A stretch of 64,000 bases of DNA from Mesobacillus maritimus (GCF_023715205.1 NZ_JAMBNR010000006.1:186001-250000); one strand, 5' to 3'; positions 34,310 through 44,267 are shown, counted from the stretch's first letter. The notes: generated by a model not told the origin, from the letters alone. A program made the numbers and translations.

Positions 34310-35497
34310 GTGGAAAAATTGTATTATCATGATCCATACATAAAATCCTTTTCGACCGAGGTGGTTGAGCAACGAAAGGAAAATGGTGAAACATATTTGA
34401 TTTTAAAAGAAACAGCTTTTTATCCTACTGGCGGTGGACAACCTCACGACACTGGATTGATTAACGGTATTAAGGTAAAAAATGTCGAGGAAGTAGATGG
34501 AGAAATTCGCCATTATTTAGAACAGTCACTCTCCAAAGATATTGTTAAGGTTGACTGTGAGTTGGATTGGGAACGAAGGCAAGACCACATGCAACAACAC
34601 TCCGGTCAGCATATATTATCAGCAGCTTTTGAAGAAATCTATGGTTATAGGACCGTTTCTTTTCACTTAGGGAAAGAGACATCTACGATTGATTTAGATA
34701 TTGAAGAGCTGCCAAGCATGGAGGTGTTAAAAGTAGAAGAAAAAGCAAACCAGATTGTTATGGAAGCTAGAAAAATTGAAACCATTTGGGTGAAACCGGA
34801 GGAATTAAGTCAATATCGATTACGAAAAGAAGTTTCCGTAACGGAAAACATTCGACTTGTGATTATTCCGGACTATGATTATAACGGGTGCGGTGGAACT
34901 CATCCCCGAACAACTGCCGAGACGGGCTTCATTAAAATTCTCGGTTGGGAAAGACAGCGAAAGAAAATCCGTGTAGAGTTTATATGTGGAAATAGAGTTC
35001 TGGCTCAACTACAAAAAAAACACTCAATCCTTCACAGTATGACGGGTTGTCTTAACGCTCCTGAGGAAGATTTATTGAGTGCGGTGGACCGATTACTGGA
35101 TAGAAATAAAGCACTTAATCAATTACTCGATGAATCCAAAGATACTATTTTGCAATACGAAGCAAAGGATCTTATAAAGTATGATTCTGAAGGGTGTATA
35201 ACTGCTGTTTTTCAAAATCGAACAATTAAGGAACTTCAAAAGCTTGCCCGTTTAGCAACACAGCTAGCTGAAACGAAAGTCATTGTCCTAATTGCGGAAA
35301 ATGATAGTCAGTTGCAGCTCGTTTGTGCTAGAGGCCAAAAGGCACAACAAAATATGAGAGATTTGTTGAATGAACTCCTTCCTCTTATAAATGGAAAAGG
35401 AGGGGGAAGCCCTAGCTTCGCTCAAGGCGGTGGTGAAAGCTTGGTTAGAGGAGAGCAGCTTGTTCGTTTTATAAAGGACAAGTACAATGTTTCTTAA
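34310..35497 (+). CDS. AlaX-type alanyl-tRNA editing protein with DHHA1 domain
   Basis: The 395-residue protein resembles the editing half of alanyl-tRNA synthetase. The zinc/editing site is visible as HSGQHILSAAFEE near residue 98 and NGCGGTHPRTTAE near 196; AFYPTGGGQPHDTG near 37 is the threonyl/alanyl second additional domain signature. The C-terminus (about 270-395, GGGSPSFAQGGG) is a DHHA1 domain. Such AlaX-L proteins remove serine or glycine from mischarged tRNA-Ala in the cytoplasm. GTG start with CGGAGG ten bases upstream. It is monocistronic. Confidence 0.9.
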   Translation: MEKLYYHDPYIKSFSTEVVEQRKENGETYLILKETAFYPTGGGQPHDTGLINGIKVKNVEEVDGEIRHYLEQSLSKDIVKVDCELDWERRQDHMQQHSGQHILSAAFEEIYGYRTVSFHLGKETSTIDLDIEELPSMEVLKVEEKANQIVMEARKIETIWVKPEELSQYRLRKEVSVTENIRLVIIPDYDYNGCGGTHPRTTAETGFIKILGWERQRKKIRVEFICGNRVLAQLQKKHSILHSMTGCLNAPEEDLLSAVDRLLDRNKALNQLLDESKDTILQYEAKDLIKYDSEGCITAVFQNRTIKELQKLARLATQLAETKVIVLIAENDSQLQLVCARGQKAQQNMRDLLNELLPLINGKGGGSPSFAQGGGESLVRGEQLVRFIKDKYNVS

Positions 35498-35500
35498 TGG

Positions 35501-35681
35501 AAGTTTTCATAAAGGTGTTGTTAAAATCCTAAGCTGATTTTAACGCAAATAGTAGCGATTTCCTAAGTTTGAATTAAGTTTTCATCCTCTTTTCTCATAA
35601 AATGTAGCTAATTTTTTGAATAATCTAGCTTGGTTAGATGTGTTTTCTGTTCGAGAGCAACAAAGTTTGATATAAGAGCCT
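35501..35681 (-). repeat. Dispersed intergenic element, copy R6 (inverted)
   Basis: On the plus strand it starts with GTTTTCATAAAGGTGTTGTT and TTAAAATCCTAAGCTGATTT and ends GAGCAACAAAGTTTGATATAAGAGCCT, the reverse complement of the left terminus. Confidence 0.8.
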
Positions 35682-35818
35682 TCTAGTAGAGATTGATTTT
35701 AGTTGGGAATGAAAAGCAGATTGCAAACTCACCTCTTAGAATATATGATAAAATTTATGAAGATTTTTTTGTTTAAAAAACGCTTTTTGTTTAGGCGTTT
35801 TATAGAAAGGATAGATAT

Positions 35819-37396
35819 ATGAAAAATTTAAAGGATCAAGTTTCATCTAGAAGAACGTTTGCGATTATTTCCCACCCTGATGCAGGGAAAACGACGTTAA
35901 CGGAAAAATTGCTCTTATTCGGTGGTGCAATACGTGATGCGGGAACTGTTAAAGGGAAGAAGACAGGAAAGTTTGCAACGAGTGATTGGATGGAGATTGA
36001 GAAGCAACGTGGGATTTCCGTTACGTCTAGTGTGATGCAATTCGATTATGATGGATTCCGAGTGAATATTCTTGATACACCAGGTCACCAGGACTTTAGT
36101 GAGGATACGTATCGAACCCTAACGGCTGTTGATAGTGCAGTAATGATTATTGATTCAGCGAAAGGGATTGAAGAGCAAACATTAAAATTATTTAAGGTTT
36201 GTCGAATGAGAGGAATCCCAATTTTTACGTTCATTAATAAGCTTGATCGAGAAGGAAAAATGCCTCTCGAATTATTGGCTGAACTTGAGGAAGTGCTGGG
36301 GATTGAATCTTATCCGATGAATTGGCCAATTGGGATGGGAAAACAATTTTTAGGAATTTATGACCGCCATCATAAACGGATTGAACAATTTAGGGTTGAT
36401 GAGAAGGACAAATTTATCGATCTTAATGAAGATGGAGAAATTCCAGGAGACCATAAGTTAAAGGAAACCTCACTTTACGAACAAACGCTTGAAGAAATCA
36501 TGTTACTAGATGAGGCTGGCAACGAGTTTTCGGAAGAAAGGATTCGTGATGGTAAATTAATCCCAGTTTTCTTTGGGAGTGCGTTAGCAAACTTCGGCGT
36601 GCAAACATTTCTTGAATCCTATTTGGAATTTGCGCCAATGCCGCAACCAAGAAATTCGACAACAGGGGAAATTGACCCAATGTCTGAAGAATTCTCTGGA
36701 TTTATTTTTAAAATCCAAGCGAACATGAACCCTGCCCACAGGGATCGTATCGCCTTTTTACGGATTTGTTCAGGAAAATTTGATCGAGGTATGACAGTTA
36801 CGCTTCCACGCACAGGAAAAACAATGAAAATTGCTCAATCCACCCAATTTATGGCAGATGACCGCAGTACAGTTGAAGAGGCTGTTGCCGGTGACATCAT
36901 TGGATTATATGATCCGGGTACTTACCAAATTGGAGACACGATTCTTTCGGGAAAAGAAGTCTTCCAGTATGAGGGATTACCACAATTTACACCCGAAATC
37001 TTTGTTAGAGTTACGGCTAAAAATGTTATGAAACAAAAACATTTTCATAAGGGAATTCAGCAATTGGTTCAAGAAGGAGCGATTCAATTATTTAAAACCG
37101 TTAAAACAGAGGAGTATCTATTAGGAGCTGTAGGTCAGCTTCAATTTGAAGTTTTCGAACATAGAATGCGGAATGAGTACAATGTTGAAGTGATTATAGA
37201 AGGATTAGGCTCTAAAATTGCCCGCTGGATTGAAAATGAGGAAATCGACGAAAATCTTTCTAACTCAAGAAGTCTACTCGTTCACGACCGATATGGTCAG
37301 AAAGTATTCTTATTTGAAAACGATTTTGCTTTACGTTGGTTCCAAGATAAAAATCCTGATGTTCGGTTATATAACCCTATGGACATGAATCAATAA
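35819..37396 (+). CDS. prfC: Peptide chain release factor 3
   Basis: The 525-residue GTPase recycles RF1/RF2 from the ribosome after termination. G-domain motifs are present: [14 protein letters not shown] near residue 18, [11 protein letters not shown] (switch I) near 62, [14 protein letters not shown] near 85 and INKLDREGK near 140. Domain II and the RF3-type C-terminal domain follow ([24 protein letters not shown]). Length and motifs separate it from EF-G and TetM. RF3 is not universal in Bacillaceae, so its presence is a useful marker. GAAAGGATAG precedes the start. Confidence 0.95.
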   Translation: MKNLKDQVSSRRTFAIISHPDAGKTTLTEKLLLFGGAIRDAGTVKGKKTGKFATSDWMEIEKQRGISVTSSVMQFDYDGFRVNILDTPGHQDFSEDTYRTLTAVDSAVMIIDSAKGIEEQTLKLFKVCRMRGIPIFTFINKLDREGKMPLELLAELEEVLGIESYPMNWPIGMGKQFLGIYDRHHKRIEQFRVDEKDKFIDLNEDGEIPGDHKLKETSLYEQTLEEIMLLDEAGNEFSEERIRDGKLIPVFFGSALANFGVQTFLESYLEFAPMPQPRNSTTGEIDPMSEEFSGFIFKIQANMNPAHRDRIAFLRICSGKFDRGMTVTLPRTGKTMKIAQSTQFMADDRSTVEEAVAGDIIGLYDPGTYQIGDTILSGKEVFQYEGLPQFTPEIFVRVTAKNVMKQKHFHKGIQQLVQEGAIQLFKTVKTEEYLLGAVGQLQFEVFEHRMRNEYNVEVIIEGLGSKIARWIENEEIDENLSNSRSLLVHDRYGQKVFLFENDFALRWFQDKNPDVRLYNPMDMNQ

Positions 37397-37416
37397 GTCA
37401 AGTATCCCAAATTAAT

Positions 37417-37448
37417 GAGCTTGCTATCTATAGCAGCTCTTTTTTTTT
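37417..37448 (+). terminator. Terminator of prfC
   Basis: GAGC-TTGCTAT pairs with ATAGCA-GCTC, followed by TTTTTTTT. Repeat R7 starts at the base after the T-run. Confidence 0.85.
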
Positions 37449-37599
37449 AGGCTCTTTTCTCAAAAGTGAACTAGGTTATGCAAAAAAATAGCCTCATTTA
37501 AGAGAAGCTTGCTAACTTAATTTTCACTTTGAAAAAGTGATGATTACTGCGTTAAAATTGACAATAGGATTTTAACGAAAATGATTTAAAAAAACAGCA
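37449..37599 (+). repeat. Dispersed intergenic element, copy R7 (internally shortened)
   Basis: It opens AGGCTCTTTTCTCAAAAGTG and ends GGATTTTAACGAAAATGATT...AAACAGC. Its central part AGCTAGGTTATG/AAAAATAGCCTCATTTAA matches R1. At about 151 bp it is shorter than the other full copies. Confidence 0.75.
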
Positions 37600-37768
37600 T
37601 TACTTTAGAAGAAAGCGATAAATGATTTTTACTTTGAAATTTTCCAGTTCCAGAATCAACTGCTTTTATTTTCTAATTGACAAAGCGAGGATTGATAAAT
37701 ATATTATTACTATAATACTTTTGTGCATAAAAGCGTTTAAGTGTAAAAGTAGGGGCGGAGGAGAGAAT

Positions 37769-39166
37769 ATGCAGCAAATGTCAAGGAGCCAGGTCGTTAG
37801 TCCGATTGAGGCAATCATCATGATTCTCCTATTATTAAGTGGAATTGGTTTCGGAATTATTAAGTTACAACTTGTTCCGCATGTTCCTGTCATTCTAGCT
37901 ATATTATTTTTATTGAGCTATGGAATCGTAAAAAAGATAAAGGTGAAAGATCTGGAAACAGCCCTAGTTGAAGGGGCAAAATCTGGTGTAGGAGCTGTCC
38001 TAATTTTCTTGTTTATAGGAGTATTAATTAGTAGTTGGATGGTAGGCGGTACAATTCCCACATTTATTTATTTAGCATTAGAATTGATCTCTGGTAAATG
38101 GTTTTATGCTATTGTGTTTGTGTTAACAGCATGTATTGGATTAGGGATCGGGAGTTCTTTAACAACTGCTGCTACGGTGGGTGTTGCCTTTATTAGTATT
38201 GCAGATGTATTTGGGTTATCCAGTGCCATTACAGCAGGAGCAATCGTCTCGGGGGCTTTCCTAGGTGATAAAATGTCCCCTTTATCAGACACCACTACTC
38301 TTGCAGCAGCTACTGTTAAGGTCGATTTATTCGAGCATATTAAAAATATGACTTGGACAACTGTTCCGGCATTTATTCTATCGTTTCTGTTGTTTCTTAT
38401 GCTTTCACCATCAGATATAGCAGGGAATTTCGGACAAGTAATAATGATACAAGAGGAATTACGTTACCTGAACTTAGTCCATTGGTATTCTCTTATTCCC
38501 TTTTTTGTCTTAGCAGTCCTTGCGTTCAAAAAAGTGCCGTCCGTGATTACACTTGGTAGCAGTTCTTTAACAGCTTTAGGAATTAGTCTGTTGATTACCG
38601 ATAAAGAGAGCTGGGCAGAAATACCGTCAATTTTGTACTCAGGTTTTAAAGTTGATACAGAAATGGAAGTTGTTCACTCCTTATTATCGCGGGGTGGGGT
38701 TGAAAGTATGTTTTTTTCCATTTCCCTTGTATTGCTCGCATTGTCGATGGGAGGAATATTGTCACGAATTGGAATACTGTCCGTTTTCTTTTCTTTGTTT
38801 ATTAAAGGCACAGCAAAGGTCTCGGTATTAATTACATCGACTGTTGCTACTGCACTGGGTATAAACATTTTAGTAGGGGAACAATACTTATCAATCATCA
38901 TGACCGGTAATTTATTTGAGCCTTATTATCAAAAAGCTGGATTACATCCGAAGAATCTTTCTCGCGCGTTAGAGGATGCTGGCACAGTCATTAATCCACT
39001 CGTACCATGGGGAGTATGTGGAGTATTTCTAACAGGGGTATTGGGAGTTCAAACGATTGAATATGCTATGTTTGCTTTCTTCTGTATCTTATCTCCAATT
39101 CTAACGATTGTTGCCGGTTGGACAAAAATTTCTATAAAAATGATTGAACAAAAAGCGGCTGCATAG
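37769..39166 (+). CDS. NhaC-type Na+/H+ antiporter
   Basis: The 465-residue protein has about eleven to twelve helices and belongs to the NhaC family: GIGSSLTTAATVGVAFISI near residue 125, GAIVSGAFLGDKMSPLSDTTTLAAA near 160 (the central family signature, read in segments), and AGTVINPLVPWGVCGVF near 410. It exchanges Na+ (or malate/lactate with Na+ in some members) for protons. ATG 37769 is chosen because GGCGGAGGAG lies just upstream; the frame is open further upstream into unlikely Lys/Ile-rich sequence. Confidence 0.88.
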   Translation: MQQMSRSQVVSPIEAIIMILLLLSGIGFGIIKLQLVPHVPVILAILFLLSYGIVKKIKVKDLETALVEGAKSGVGAVLIFLFIGVLISSWMVGGTIPTFIYLALELISGKWFYAIVFVLTACIGLGIGSSLTTAATVGVAFISIADVFGLSSAITAGAIVSGAFLGDKMSPLSDTTTLAAATVKVDLFEHIKNMTWTTVPAFILSFLLFLMLSPSDIAGNFGQVIMIQEELRYLNLVHWYSLIPFFVLAVLAFKKVPSVITLGSSSLTALGISLLITDKESWAEIPSILYSGFKVDTEMEVVHSLLSRGGVESMFFSISLVLLALSMGGILSRIGILSVFFSLFIKGTAKVSVLITSTVATALGINILVGEQYLSIIMTGNLFEPYYQKAGLHPKNLSRALEDAGTVINPLVPWGVCGVFLTGVLGVQTIEYAMFAFFCILSPILTIVAGWTKISIKMIEQKAAA

Positions 39167-39336
39167 GCAGTACGCTTTTTCTTTTTCTTTACCAGTTAAA
39201 TGGTAATATTTTTATCCTTTAAGGACAGAATATGGAGGCAGAGAACTCCATTCATTTATCATGGTAAATCTCCCCCGTGGTGGAAGTTCCTTTCCCGAAA
39301 AAAATCATTAATGTAATAAAGGAATGACAACATTCT

Positions 39337-39804
39337 ATGAAGCGATTGAGCAAACTTGAAGGTATTCTTTGGTCCGTTGCCCTACCTGGATTTCCACAGC
39401 TATTAACTGGACAATTTCTTAAGGGGGCGTTATTAGTAATATTGGAATTTGTCATTAATGTAAACAGCAATTTTAATCAAGCGATTATGTATAGTTTTTT
39501 ATGGGAAATTGATAAAGCTTTTAAAGTTGTTGATTATCAATGGTTGATGTTTTATCCCTGCGTTTATATGTTTTCAATGTGGGATGCTTACCGTCATGCT
39601 CTAGATGAGAAAGTAAAAAGAAGTTACCTCCCCTTTGTATTTGGTGCGTATATGGTGACGGTTGGTTTAATGCTTTCCCCAAAATTAAAAATTTTCGGTA
39701 TTTCATTGGGCCCTGTTTTTTGGCCAATGCTTTTTCTATTGCCAGGTCTCTTAATTGGGTTTGTAATTAGAATCATTATGAATCATATCTCTAAAGAAAA
39801 GTAG
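39337..39804 (+). CDS. Conserved multi-pass membrane protein of unknown function
   Basis: The 155-residue protein has about four hydrophobic segments (10-40, 68-82, 98-115, 124-147). LPGFPQLLTGQFLKGALLVILEF near residue 17 has the look of small Bacillus membrane proteins in which a GxGQ-type turn links two helices, but I cannot assign a family name or function. AAAGGA lies about thirteen bases upstream of the ATG. It stands alone between the NhaC-type gene and sigI. Confidence 0.65.
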   Translation: MKRLSKLEGILWSVALPGFPQLLTGQFLKGALLVILEFVINVNSNFNQAIMYSFLWEIDKAFKVVDYQWLMFYPCVYMFSMWDAYRHALDEKVKRSYLPFVFGAYMVTVGLMLSPKLKIFGISLGPVFWPMLFLLPGLLIGFVIRIIMNHISKEK

Positions 39805-40105
39805 GAATTAATTTTAAATAGAAATGACCCCCATAATTGATTAAATTAAATCGTAATTCTTTATTGTCAAAAACTTATCTCCCTAATGAAAGATACAGCT
39901 CAAGTATTAGTAAGTTGAATACTTAGCCGTATTTTTCTGCGTCGTCTTTTCCTACACAAGAATTCTCAAAAATAATGAATCTTAAGGATTAGATAAATCT
40001 AATAGTTTTTTGGATTCAAATTATTAGTTATTAAAGATGTTTCACTTTCTTCTTACTCAAAATATCAAATTGACACTTTATGATATAATTTTGAGGGGGA
40101 GAGAG
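39805..40105 (+). other. Gap upstream of sigI
   Basis: No gene is seen. A weak hairpin AAGTATT/AATACTT (39903-39926) is followed by AGCCGTATTTTT and may end transcription from 39337. TG-A-TATAAT at 40081-40089 is an extended -10 element for sigI, without a clear -35. Confidence 0.4.
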
Positions 40106-40861
40106 GTGAGGCCAATGCTAAGTTTATTGTTTTTATCAAAAAGAAAGCCAAAAACGATTGAAGAAAAAATAACTCTAATTCAACAGGGTGACCAGAAGTT
40201 ACGCGATGAATTGATCCATGACTACAAACCCTTTATAGCTAAATCAGTTTCTTCTGTTTGTAAACGGTACATCAATGAGTCGGACGATGAATTTAGCATT
40301 GGACTTATTGCTTTTAACGAAGCGATTCAAAAGTTTTCAACTGAAAGAGGAAGTTCTCTGCTTAGCTTTGCTGATGTATTAATTAAACGGAGAGTTATTG
40401 ATTATATCCGCCAACAATCACGGGCGGTGACTATCTCTATGGATTTTGAAAGCGAGTTTCAGGACGAGGAGCATTCAAGATCAAGTATTGAAGATGAGCT
40501 TTCAATTGAGGAGTTTCGAAGAAAAAACGAAGAGCAGCTAAGAAAAGAAGAAATCATTCAGTTCCAAAAGATTCTTGAAGATTTCGGTCTTTCTTTTAAT
40601 GAAATTGTTGACCAAGCTCCTAAACATGCAGATGCACGAAAGAATGCAATTGAAGTAGCAAAACTATTAATTGAAAATGAAGAACTTAAAAAACAGCTTC
40701 TTGAAAAGAAACGTTTGCCGATAAAGCAATTAGAAAAAATGGTTCATTTAAGTCGAAAAACAATTGAGCGAAATCGGAAATATATCATCGCAATCGCTAT
40801 TGTTTTTATGGGCGACTTTGTTTATTTAAAAGATTATCTAAAAGGAGTGCTGGAGGGATGA
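40106..40861 (+). CDS. sigI: RNA polymerase sigma factor SigI
   Basis: The 251-residue protein is a SigI-type alternative sigma factor: KPFIAKSVSSVCKRYINESDDEFSIGLIAFNEAIQKF near residue 45 (read in segments, region 2), RRVIDYIRQQSR near 108, and a divergent region 4 LPIKQLEKMVHLSRKTIERNRKYIIAI near 205. In B. subtilis SigI responds to heat and wall stress. GTG 40106 gives the N-terminus MRPMLSLLF, close to the family start as I recall it, with GAGGGGGAG upstream; ATG 40115 is an alternative. It overlaps rsgI by four bases (ATGA). Confidence 0.93.
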   Translation: MRPMLSLLFLSKRKPKTIEEKITLIQQGDQKLRDELIHDYKPFIAKSVSSVCKRYINESDDEFSIGLIAFNEAIQKFSTERGSSLLSFADVLIKRRVIDYIRQQSRAVTISMDFESEFQDEEHSRSSIEDELSIEEFRRKNEEQLRKEEIIQFQKILEDFGLSFNEIVDQAPKHADARKNAIEVAKLLIENEELKKQLLEKKRLPIKQLEKMVHLSRKTIERNRKYIIAIAIVFMGDFVYLKDYLKGVLEG

Positions 40862-41997
40862 AAAAGGGTGTAGTTTTAGAAATCAACCATCACTATGTAA
40901 CGGTGTTGACGCCTGAAGGTGATTTTATCAGAACCCGCAAGCTTCCTCAAAACTATCATGTAGGAGAGGAAATCTATTTTTATCCCGCTGAGTTTAGTCA
41001 AGAACCTAGATTTAATTTCCTGGCTAAGGTAAAAAATTTCAAGGTCGTTGCGATTCTTCCAGCTGTTTTAATACTAGGCATTTTCTTCCTACCATTCTAT
41101 AGTCAGCAGCAAGTCTCAGCTTATATGTCAATTGATGTAAATCCTAGTATAGAATTAGGTCTAAATGATGAGTTAGAGGTTGTCGGGATTGAGGCCTATA
41201 ATGAAGAAGGTCAAAAAATCATCGGAAAGCTGACAGAATGGAAATGGGAAGATGTTATTGTCGTAACAAATATGATTCTTGCAGAAATTGAAAAGCAAGG
41301 CTTTCTACAAGAGCAGCATGAAGTAGTCATTTCGACTACCAATAAGAAAGATGAGGAATTTGAAACCGTGTTAGAAGAAACGGTTTCGGAGGTTGCTCAA
41401 CAAGCGGCGGTTGAAGAAGAACTGGATGTGACGGTGGTAACGGCTACAGAAGAGGAAAGACAAAATGCTGTTGAATTAGGAATAACTCCTGGTTTATATA
41501 AACAACAAAATCATTCAGTTAAACAAGGCATTCATGTTAAGGAGAAACTAAGTAATAAACCTGTTCAACAATCTCAGCCTCCAAGTGACAACCAAAAACA
41601 AAACACGGACGAAAAGGTTGATAAACTAAAGCCAAAACAGCAAACTGAAGTTCAACAGAAAGTTTCAAGCCCTACCATTCCGAAAAATGGGAATACAAAC
41701 AAAGATAATAAAGAAACAAAAGCTAATTATGGACAGGAGAAGAAACAGCAGAATATAGATATACAAGAAAAGGCACAAAAGAACAATGGGAAGAATCAAG
41801 GTAATAGTGAAAACGCGCAAAAGAATCATAGGAAGAAAGAGGAACACAAAGTAAACAATCAAAACAATAACAAAAGTCCTAAAGAAAAGGTCAATCAAAA
41901 TAGAGGCAATCAGGATCAAAACGGAAACTCTCGAAACAAGAATGACCAAATTAAACGTGTCAATGGAAACGACAAAGGAAATCAGCGTTTTCAATAG
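40858..41997 (+). CDS. rsgI: Anti-sigma-I factor RsgI
   Basis: The 379-residue protein has the RsgI layout: a cytoplasmic N-terminal domain that binds SigI (1-50, KGVVLEINHHYVTVLTPEGDF), one transmembrane helix (about 60-80), and an extracellular RsgI domain starting SAYMSIDVNPSIELGLNDELEVVGIEAYN (segments, residues 88-116). Residues 220-379 are a long low-complexity tail rich in Gln, Asn and Lys. The tail may be wall-associated. Translation is coupled to sigI by an ATGA overlap, and a strong terminator follows. Confidence 0.92.
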   Translation: MKKGVVLEINHHYVTVLTPEGDFIRTRKLPQNYHVGEEIYFYPAEFSQEPRFNFLAKVKNFKVVAILPAVLILGIFFLPFYSQQQVSAYMSIDVNPSIELGLNDELEVVGIEAYNEEGQKIIGKLTEWKWEDVIVVTNMILAEIEKQGFLQEQHEVVISTTNKKDEEFETVLEETVSEVAQQAAVEEELDVTVVTATEEERQNAVELGITPGLYKQQNHSVKQGIHVKEKLSNKPVQQSQPPSDNQKQNTDEKVDKLKPKQQTEVQQKVSSPTIPKNGNTNKDNKETKANYGQEKKQQNIDIQEKAQKNNGKNQGNSENAQKNHRKKEEHKVNNQNNNKSPKEKVNQNRGNQDQNGNSRNKNDQIKRVNGNDKGNQRFQ

Positions 41998-42000
41998 ATG

Positions 42001-42033
42001 AAAAAAGTCCGGGAAGGTACCGGACTTTTTTTT
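42001..42033 (+). terminator. Terminator of sigI-rsgI
   Basis: AAAAAAGTCCGG pairs perfectly with CCGGACTTTTTT. The reversed strand also carries a T-run, so it may serve the convergent SASP gene. Confidence 0.9.
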
Positions 42034-42056
42034 ATCCAATTTTATTAAATTATTTC

Positions 42057-42263
42057 TTAGAATTGGTTTTGATTTCTGCCTGTCAGCTCAGCTTGTGCTT
42101 GTTGTACTAAACGCTTAGTGATTTCTCCTCCAACCGACCCGTTTGAACGAGAAACTGTATTGGCACCTAATTGCACCCCGAATTCTTGGGCGATTTCATA
42201 TTTAACTTGATCTAAGAATTGTTCCACTCCTGGAACAAGTAGTTTGTTTGAATTGTTAGCCAT
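42057..42263 (-). CDS. Small acid-soluble spore protein, alpha/beta type
   Basis: The 68-residue protein matches alpha/beta-type SASP, which coat and protect spore [16 protein letters not shown] contains the GPR protease cleavage site (E-IA), [25 protein letters not shown] is the conserved C-terminal block. ATG 42263 has AAGGAG upstream; the longer in-frame start at 42305 adds residues not found in the family. It sits alone on the minus strand. A possible sigma-G promoter lies upstream. Confidence 0.93.
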   Translation of the reverse strand: MANNSNKLLVPGVEQFLDQVKYEIAQEFGVQLGANTVSRSNGSVGGEITKRLVQQAQAELTGRNQNQF

Positions 42264-42305
42264 AATTGTCAACTCCTTGGTGAGTTTGCAGGATTTTATC
42301 TGCAT

Positions 42306-42337
42306 TCTTATGTTTAACTTTTCTTGGGGAAATATGC
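42306..42337 (-). promoter_or_regulatory. Possible sigma-G promoter of the SASP gene
   Basis: On the minus strand GCATA (42333-42337) and CATAAGA (42306-42312) resemble the sigma-G elements. The spacing is a little long, so this is tentative. Confidence 0.35.
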
Positions 42338-42471
42338 GTCCAAACTTAATTTGGACAAAATAAATAAATGTTGGATAACCTACAATTAAGTGGTATTTAT
42401 AAATCCTTCGTTTACTTCTGCTTTGCCCTTTGGTATTTTATATTACAGGACTTAATTGAGAGGAAAATAAA

Positions 42472-43830
42472 ATGTATACCAATCTTAGAAAAAAAACCAA
42501 TTCACTAACACCAGCTCAGATGATCGTTGTTTATTACTTTATTGCGGTGTTTGTATCGGTGTTATTGCTTAGTCTTCCAGTCTCAATAAAACCTGGAGTA
42601 GATTATACATTTATGGATGCCTTATTTGTTGCAGTTAGTGCTGTAAGTGTCACTGGGCTTACCACTGTAAGTATTAGTGAGACCTATACCGTCACTGGGA
42701 GTTATATTCTGTTGTTTATCTTTCAGTTTGGTGGAGTAGGGATTATGGCACTGGGAACCTTTTTTTGGTTGATCATTGGGAAAAAAATTGGGCTTAAAGA
42801 ACGAAGATTGATAATGGCTGATCAGAATCAAACTGGTTTATCAGGGATGGTCAAGATGTTAAAGGGAATACTCCTGATTATTATGGTCATTGAATTATTC
42901 GGTGCACTACTCTTAGGTATTCACTTTCATCAGTATTTTCCTACTTGGAAAGAAGCCTTTATCCATGGTTTATTTGCCTCTGTTAGTGCAACAACGAATG
43001 CAGGATTTGATATAACAGGGAATTCGATGCTCCCTTATGCCAATGACTATTTTGTGCAACTCGTCACCGTTGTTTTGATGGTCTTAGGGGCAATTGGCTT
43101 CCCGGTTCTAGTTGAAATAAAGGAATTCTTTATTCAAAGAAAAAACAATAAACGGTTATTTCGATTTTCCTTATTTACAAAAATAACAAGTGTTACGTTC
43201 TTCGCTTTGTTATTGTTTGGAACAGTCATAATTTTGGCCTTAGAGTATAATCATTTTTTCGCCGATAAAACATGGCATCAGTCTTTTTTCTACGCCTTTT
43301 TTCAATCTGCGGCAACTAGAAGTGGGGGACTCACCACAATGGATGTCAACGATTTTACTGAGACCACTTTGTTAGTGATGTCGTCTTTGATGTTTATTGG
43401 TGCATCACCTAGTTCAGTAGGTGGAGGGATTCGTACAACCACTTTTGCGTTAAATTTATTATTTCTTTATCATTATGCTCGCGGAAATCGAACCATTAAA
43501 ATTTTTAAACGTGAGCTAATGGAAGAGGATATCATTAAATCCTTGGTTGTAACAACACTAGCAATTGTGATGTGTTTTACAGCGACAGTTATTTTGAGAG
43601 TGACTGAAGACCATGATTTAATTGCCATCATATTTGAAGTTGCATCAGCTTTTGGTACTTGCGGATTGTCCATGGGGATTACATCCGAACTAAGCACGAT
43701 TGGAAAATTTGTGATTATTGTTATAATGTTTATCGGTCGAATTGGATTGGTAATTTTCCTATTTTTCATTGGTGGCAAAGGAGACAAAACACAATTTCAC
43801 TATCCAAAGGAAAAGGTTATTATTGGGTAA
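42472..43830 (+). CDS. ktrD: Potassium uptake channel subunit KtrD/KtrB (TrkH family)
   Basis: The 452-residue membrane protein has the four M1-P-M2 repeats of the Ktr/Trk family. Selectivity-filter stretches can be read: VSAVSVTGLTT near residue 60, SATTNAGFDI near 178, AATRSGGLTTMD near 292 and ASAFGTCGLSMGI near 405, each with the central Gly. It forms the potassium-conducting dimer gated by a cytoplasmic KtrA/KtrC ring. No ktrA/ktrC gene is adjacent, which fits KtrD rather than the ktrAB operon form. I see no c-di-AMP riboswitch in the 165-base leader. Confidence 0.88.
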   Translation: MYTNLRKKTNSLTPAQMIVVYYFIAVFVSVLLLSLPVSIKPGVDYTFMDALFVAVSAVSVTGLTTVSISETYTVTGSYILLFIFQFGGVGIMALGTFFWLIIGKKIGLKERRLIMADQNQTGLSGMVKMLKGILLIIMVIELFGALLLGIHFHQYFPTWKEAFIHGLFASVSATTNAGFDITGNSMLPYANDYFVQLVTVVLMVLGAIGFPVLVEIKEFFIQRKNNKRLFRFSLFTKITSVTFFALLLFGTVIILALEYNHFFADKTWHQSFFYAFFQSAATRSGGLTTMDVNDFTETTLLVMSSLMFIGASPSSVGGGIRTTTFALNLLFLYHYARGNRTIKIFKRELMEEDIIKSLVVTTLAIVMCFTATVILRVTEDHDLIAIIFEVASAFGTCGLSMGITSELSTIGKFVIIVIMFIGRIGLVIFLFFIGGKGDKTQFHYPKEKVIIG

Positions 43831-43833
43831 TGA

Positions 43834-43866
43834 CAAACGCTGTTCAACAAGAACAGCGTTTTTGTT
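43834..43866 (+). terminator. Terminator of ktrD
   Basis: AAACGCTGTTC pairs with GAACAGCGTTT, followed by TTGTTG. Confidence 0.85.
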
Positions 43867-43919
43867 GTTTGTTCGTTTATAATTACGACCTTCCTAATAT
43901 ACCTAAACGAATCCTTCGT

Positions 43920-44267
43920 TTAATCTTTTCCTTTACTGACATCGATTGTCGGATGCATAAACGGATAGGCTTGAGGAGCGCGTTTTTCTTCTAATATTTC
44001 TTGATTCTCTGTTGTATTCCATCCAATGTCATTTGTAGGGTGTACCCATTCATCGCCTGACATAATTGCTGGGTCAGTATCTTCACTCCAGTTTTCCAGC
44101 GGAGAGTTTTGAGAAGAATAATGACTATCTCCGATTACTACACCATGCTTATTTCTAAATGTCGGTTGAATGTTCATGCCAGTGCCTTTAAAACTCGGGG
44201 CACTAATCTGGTGAGGGAGTGTATTATCGATATCAAGCCTTTTTGAATTATTTTGATTTTTCTTCAT
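43920..44267 (-). CDS. DUF3905 family protein
   Basis: The 115-residue hydrophilic protein matches what I know of DUF3905: LPHQISAPSFKGTGMNI near the N-terminus, GVVIGDSHYSSQNSPLENWSEDTDP, and GDEWVHPTNDIGWNT. It is found in spore-forming Bacillaceae and its function is unknown. ATG 44267 is preferred over an upstream GTG because AAAAGGATG is at better spacing. It is divergent from the pair of small genes at 44417 and 44578. Confidence 0.75.
   Translation of the reverse strand: MKKNQNNSKRLDIDNTLPHQISAPSFKGTGMNIQPTFRNKHGVVIGDSHYSSQNSPLENWSEDTDPAIMSGDEWVHPTNDIGWNTTENQEILEEKRAPQAYPFMHPTIDVSKGKD

Noticed and set aside
41665-42039. 124-residue minus-strand frame opposite the RsgI tail
   Set aside because: Its Ile/Val/Leu-rich sequence is the complement of the Gln/Asn/Lys-rich tail.
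42306-42471. c-di-AMP (ydaO) riboswitch before ktrD
   Set aside because: The leader is short and I see none of the conserved riboswitch blocks.
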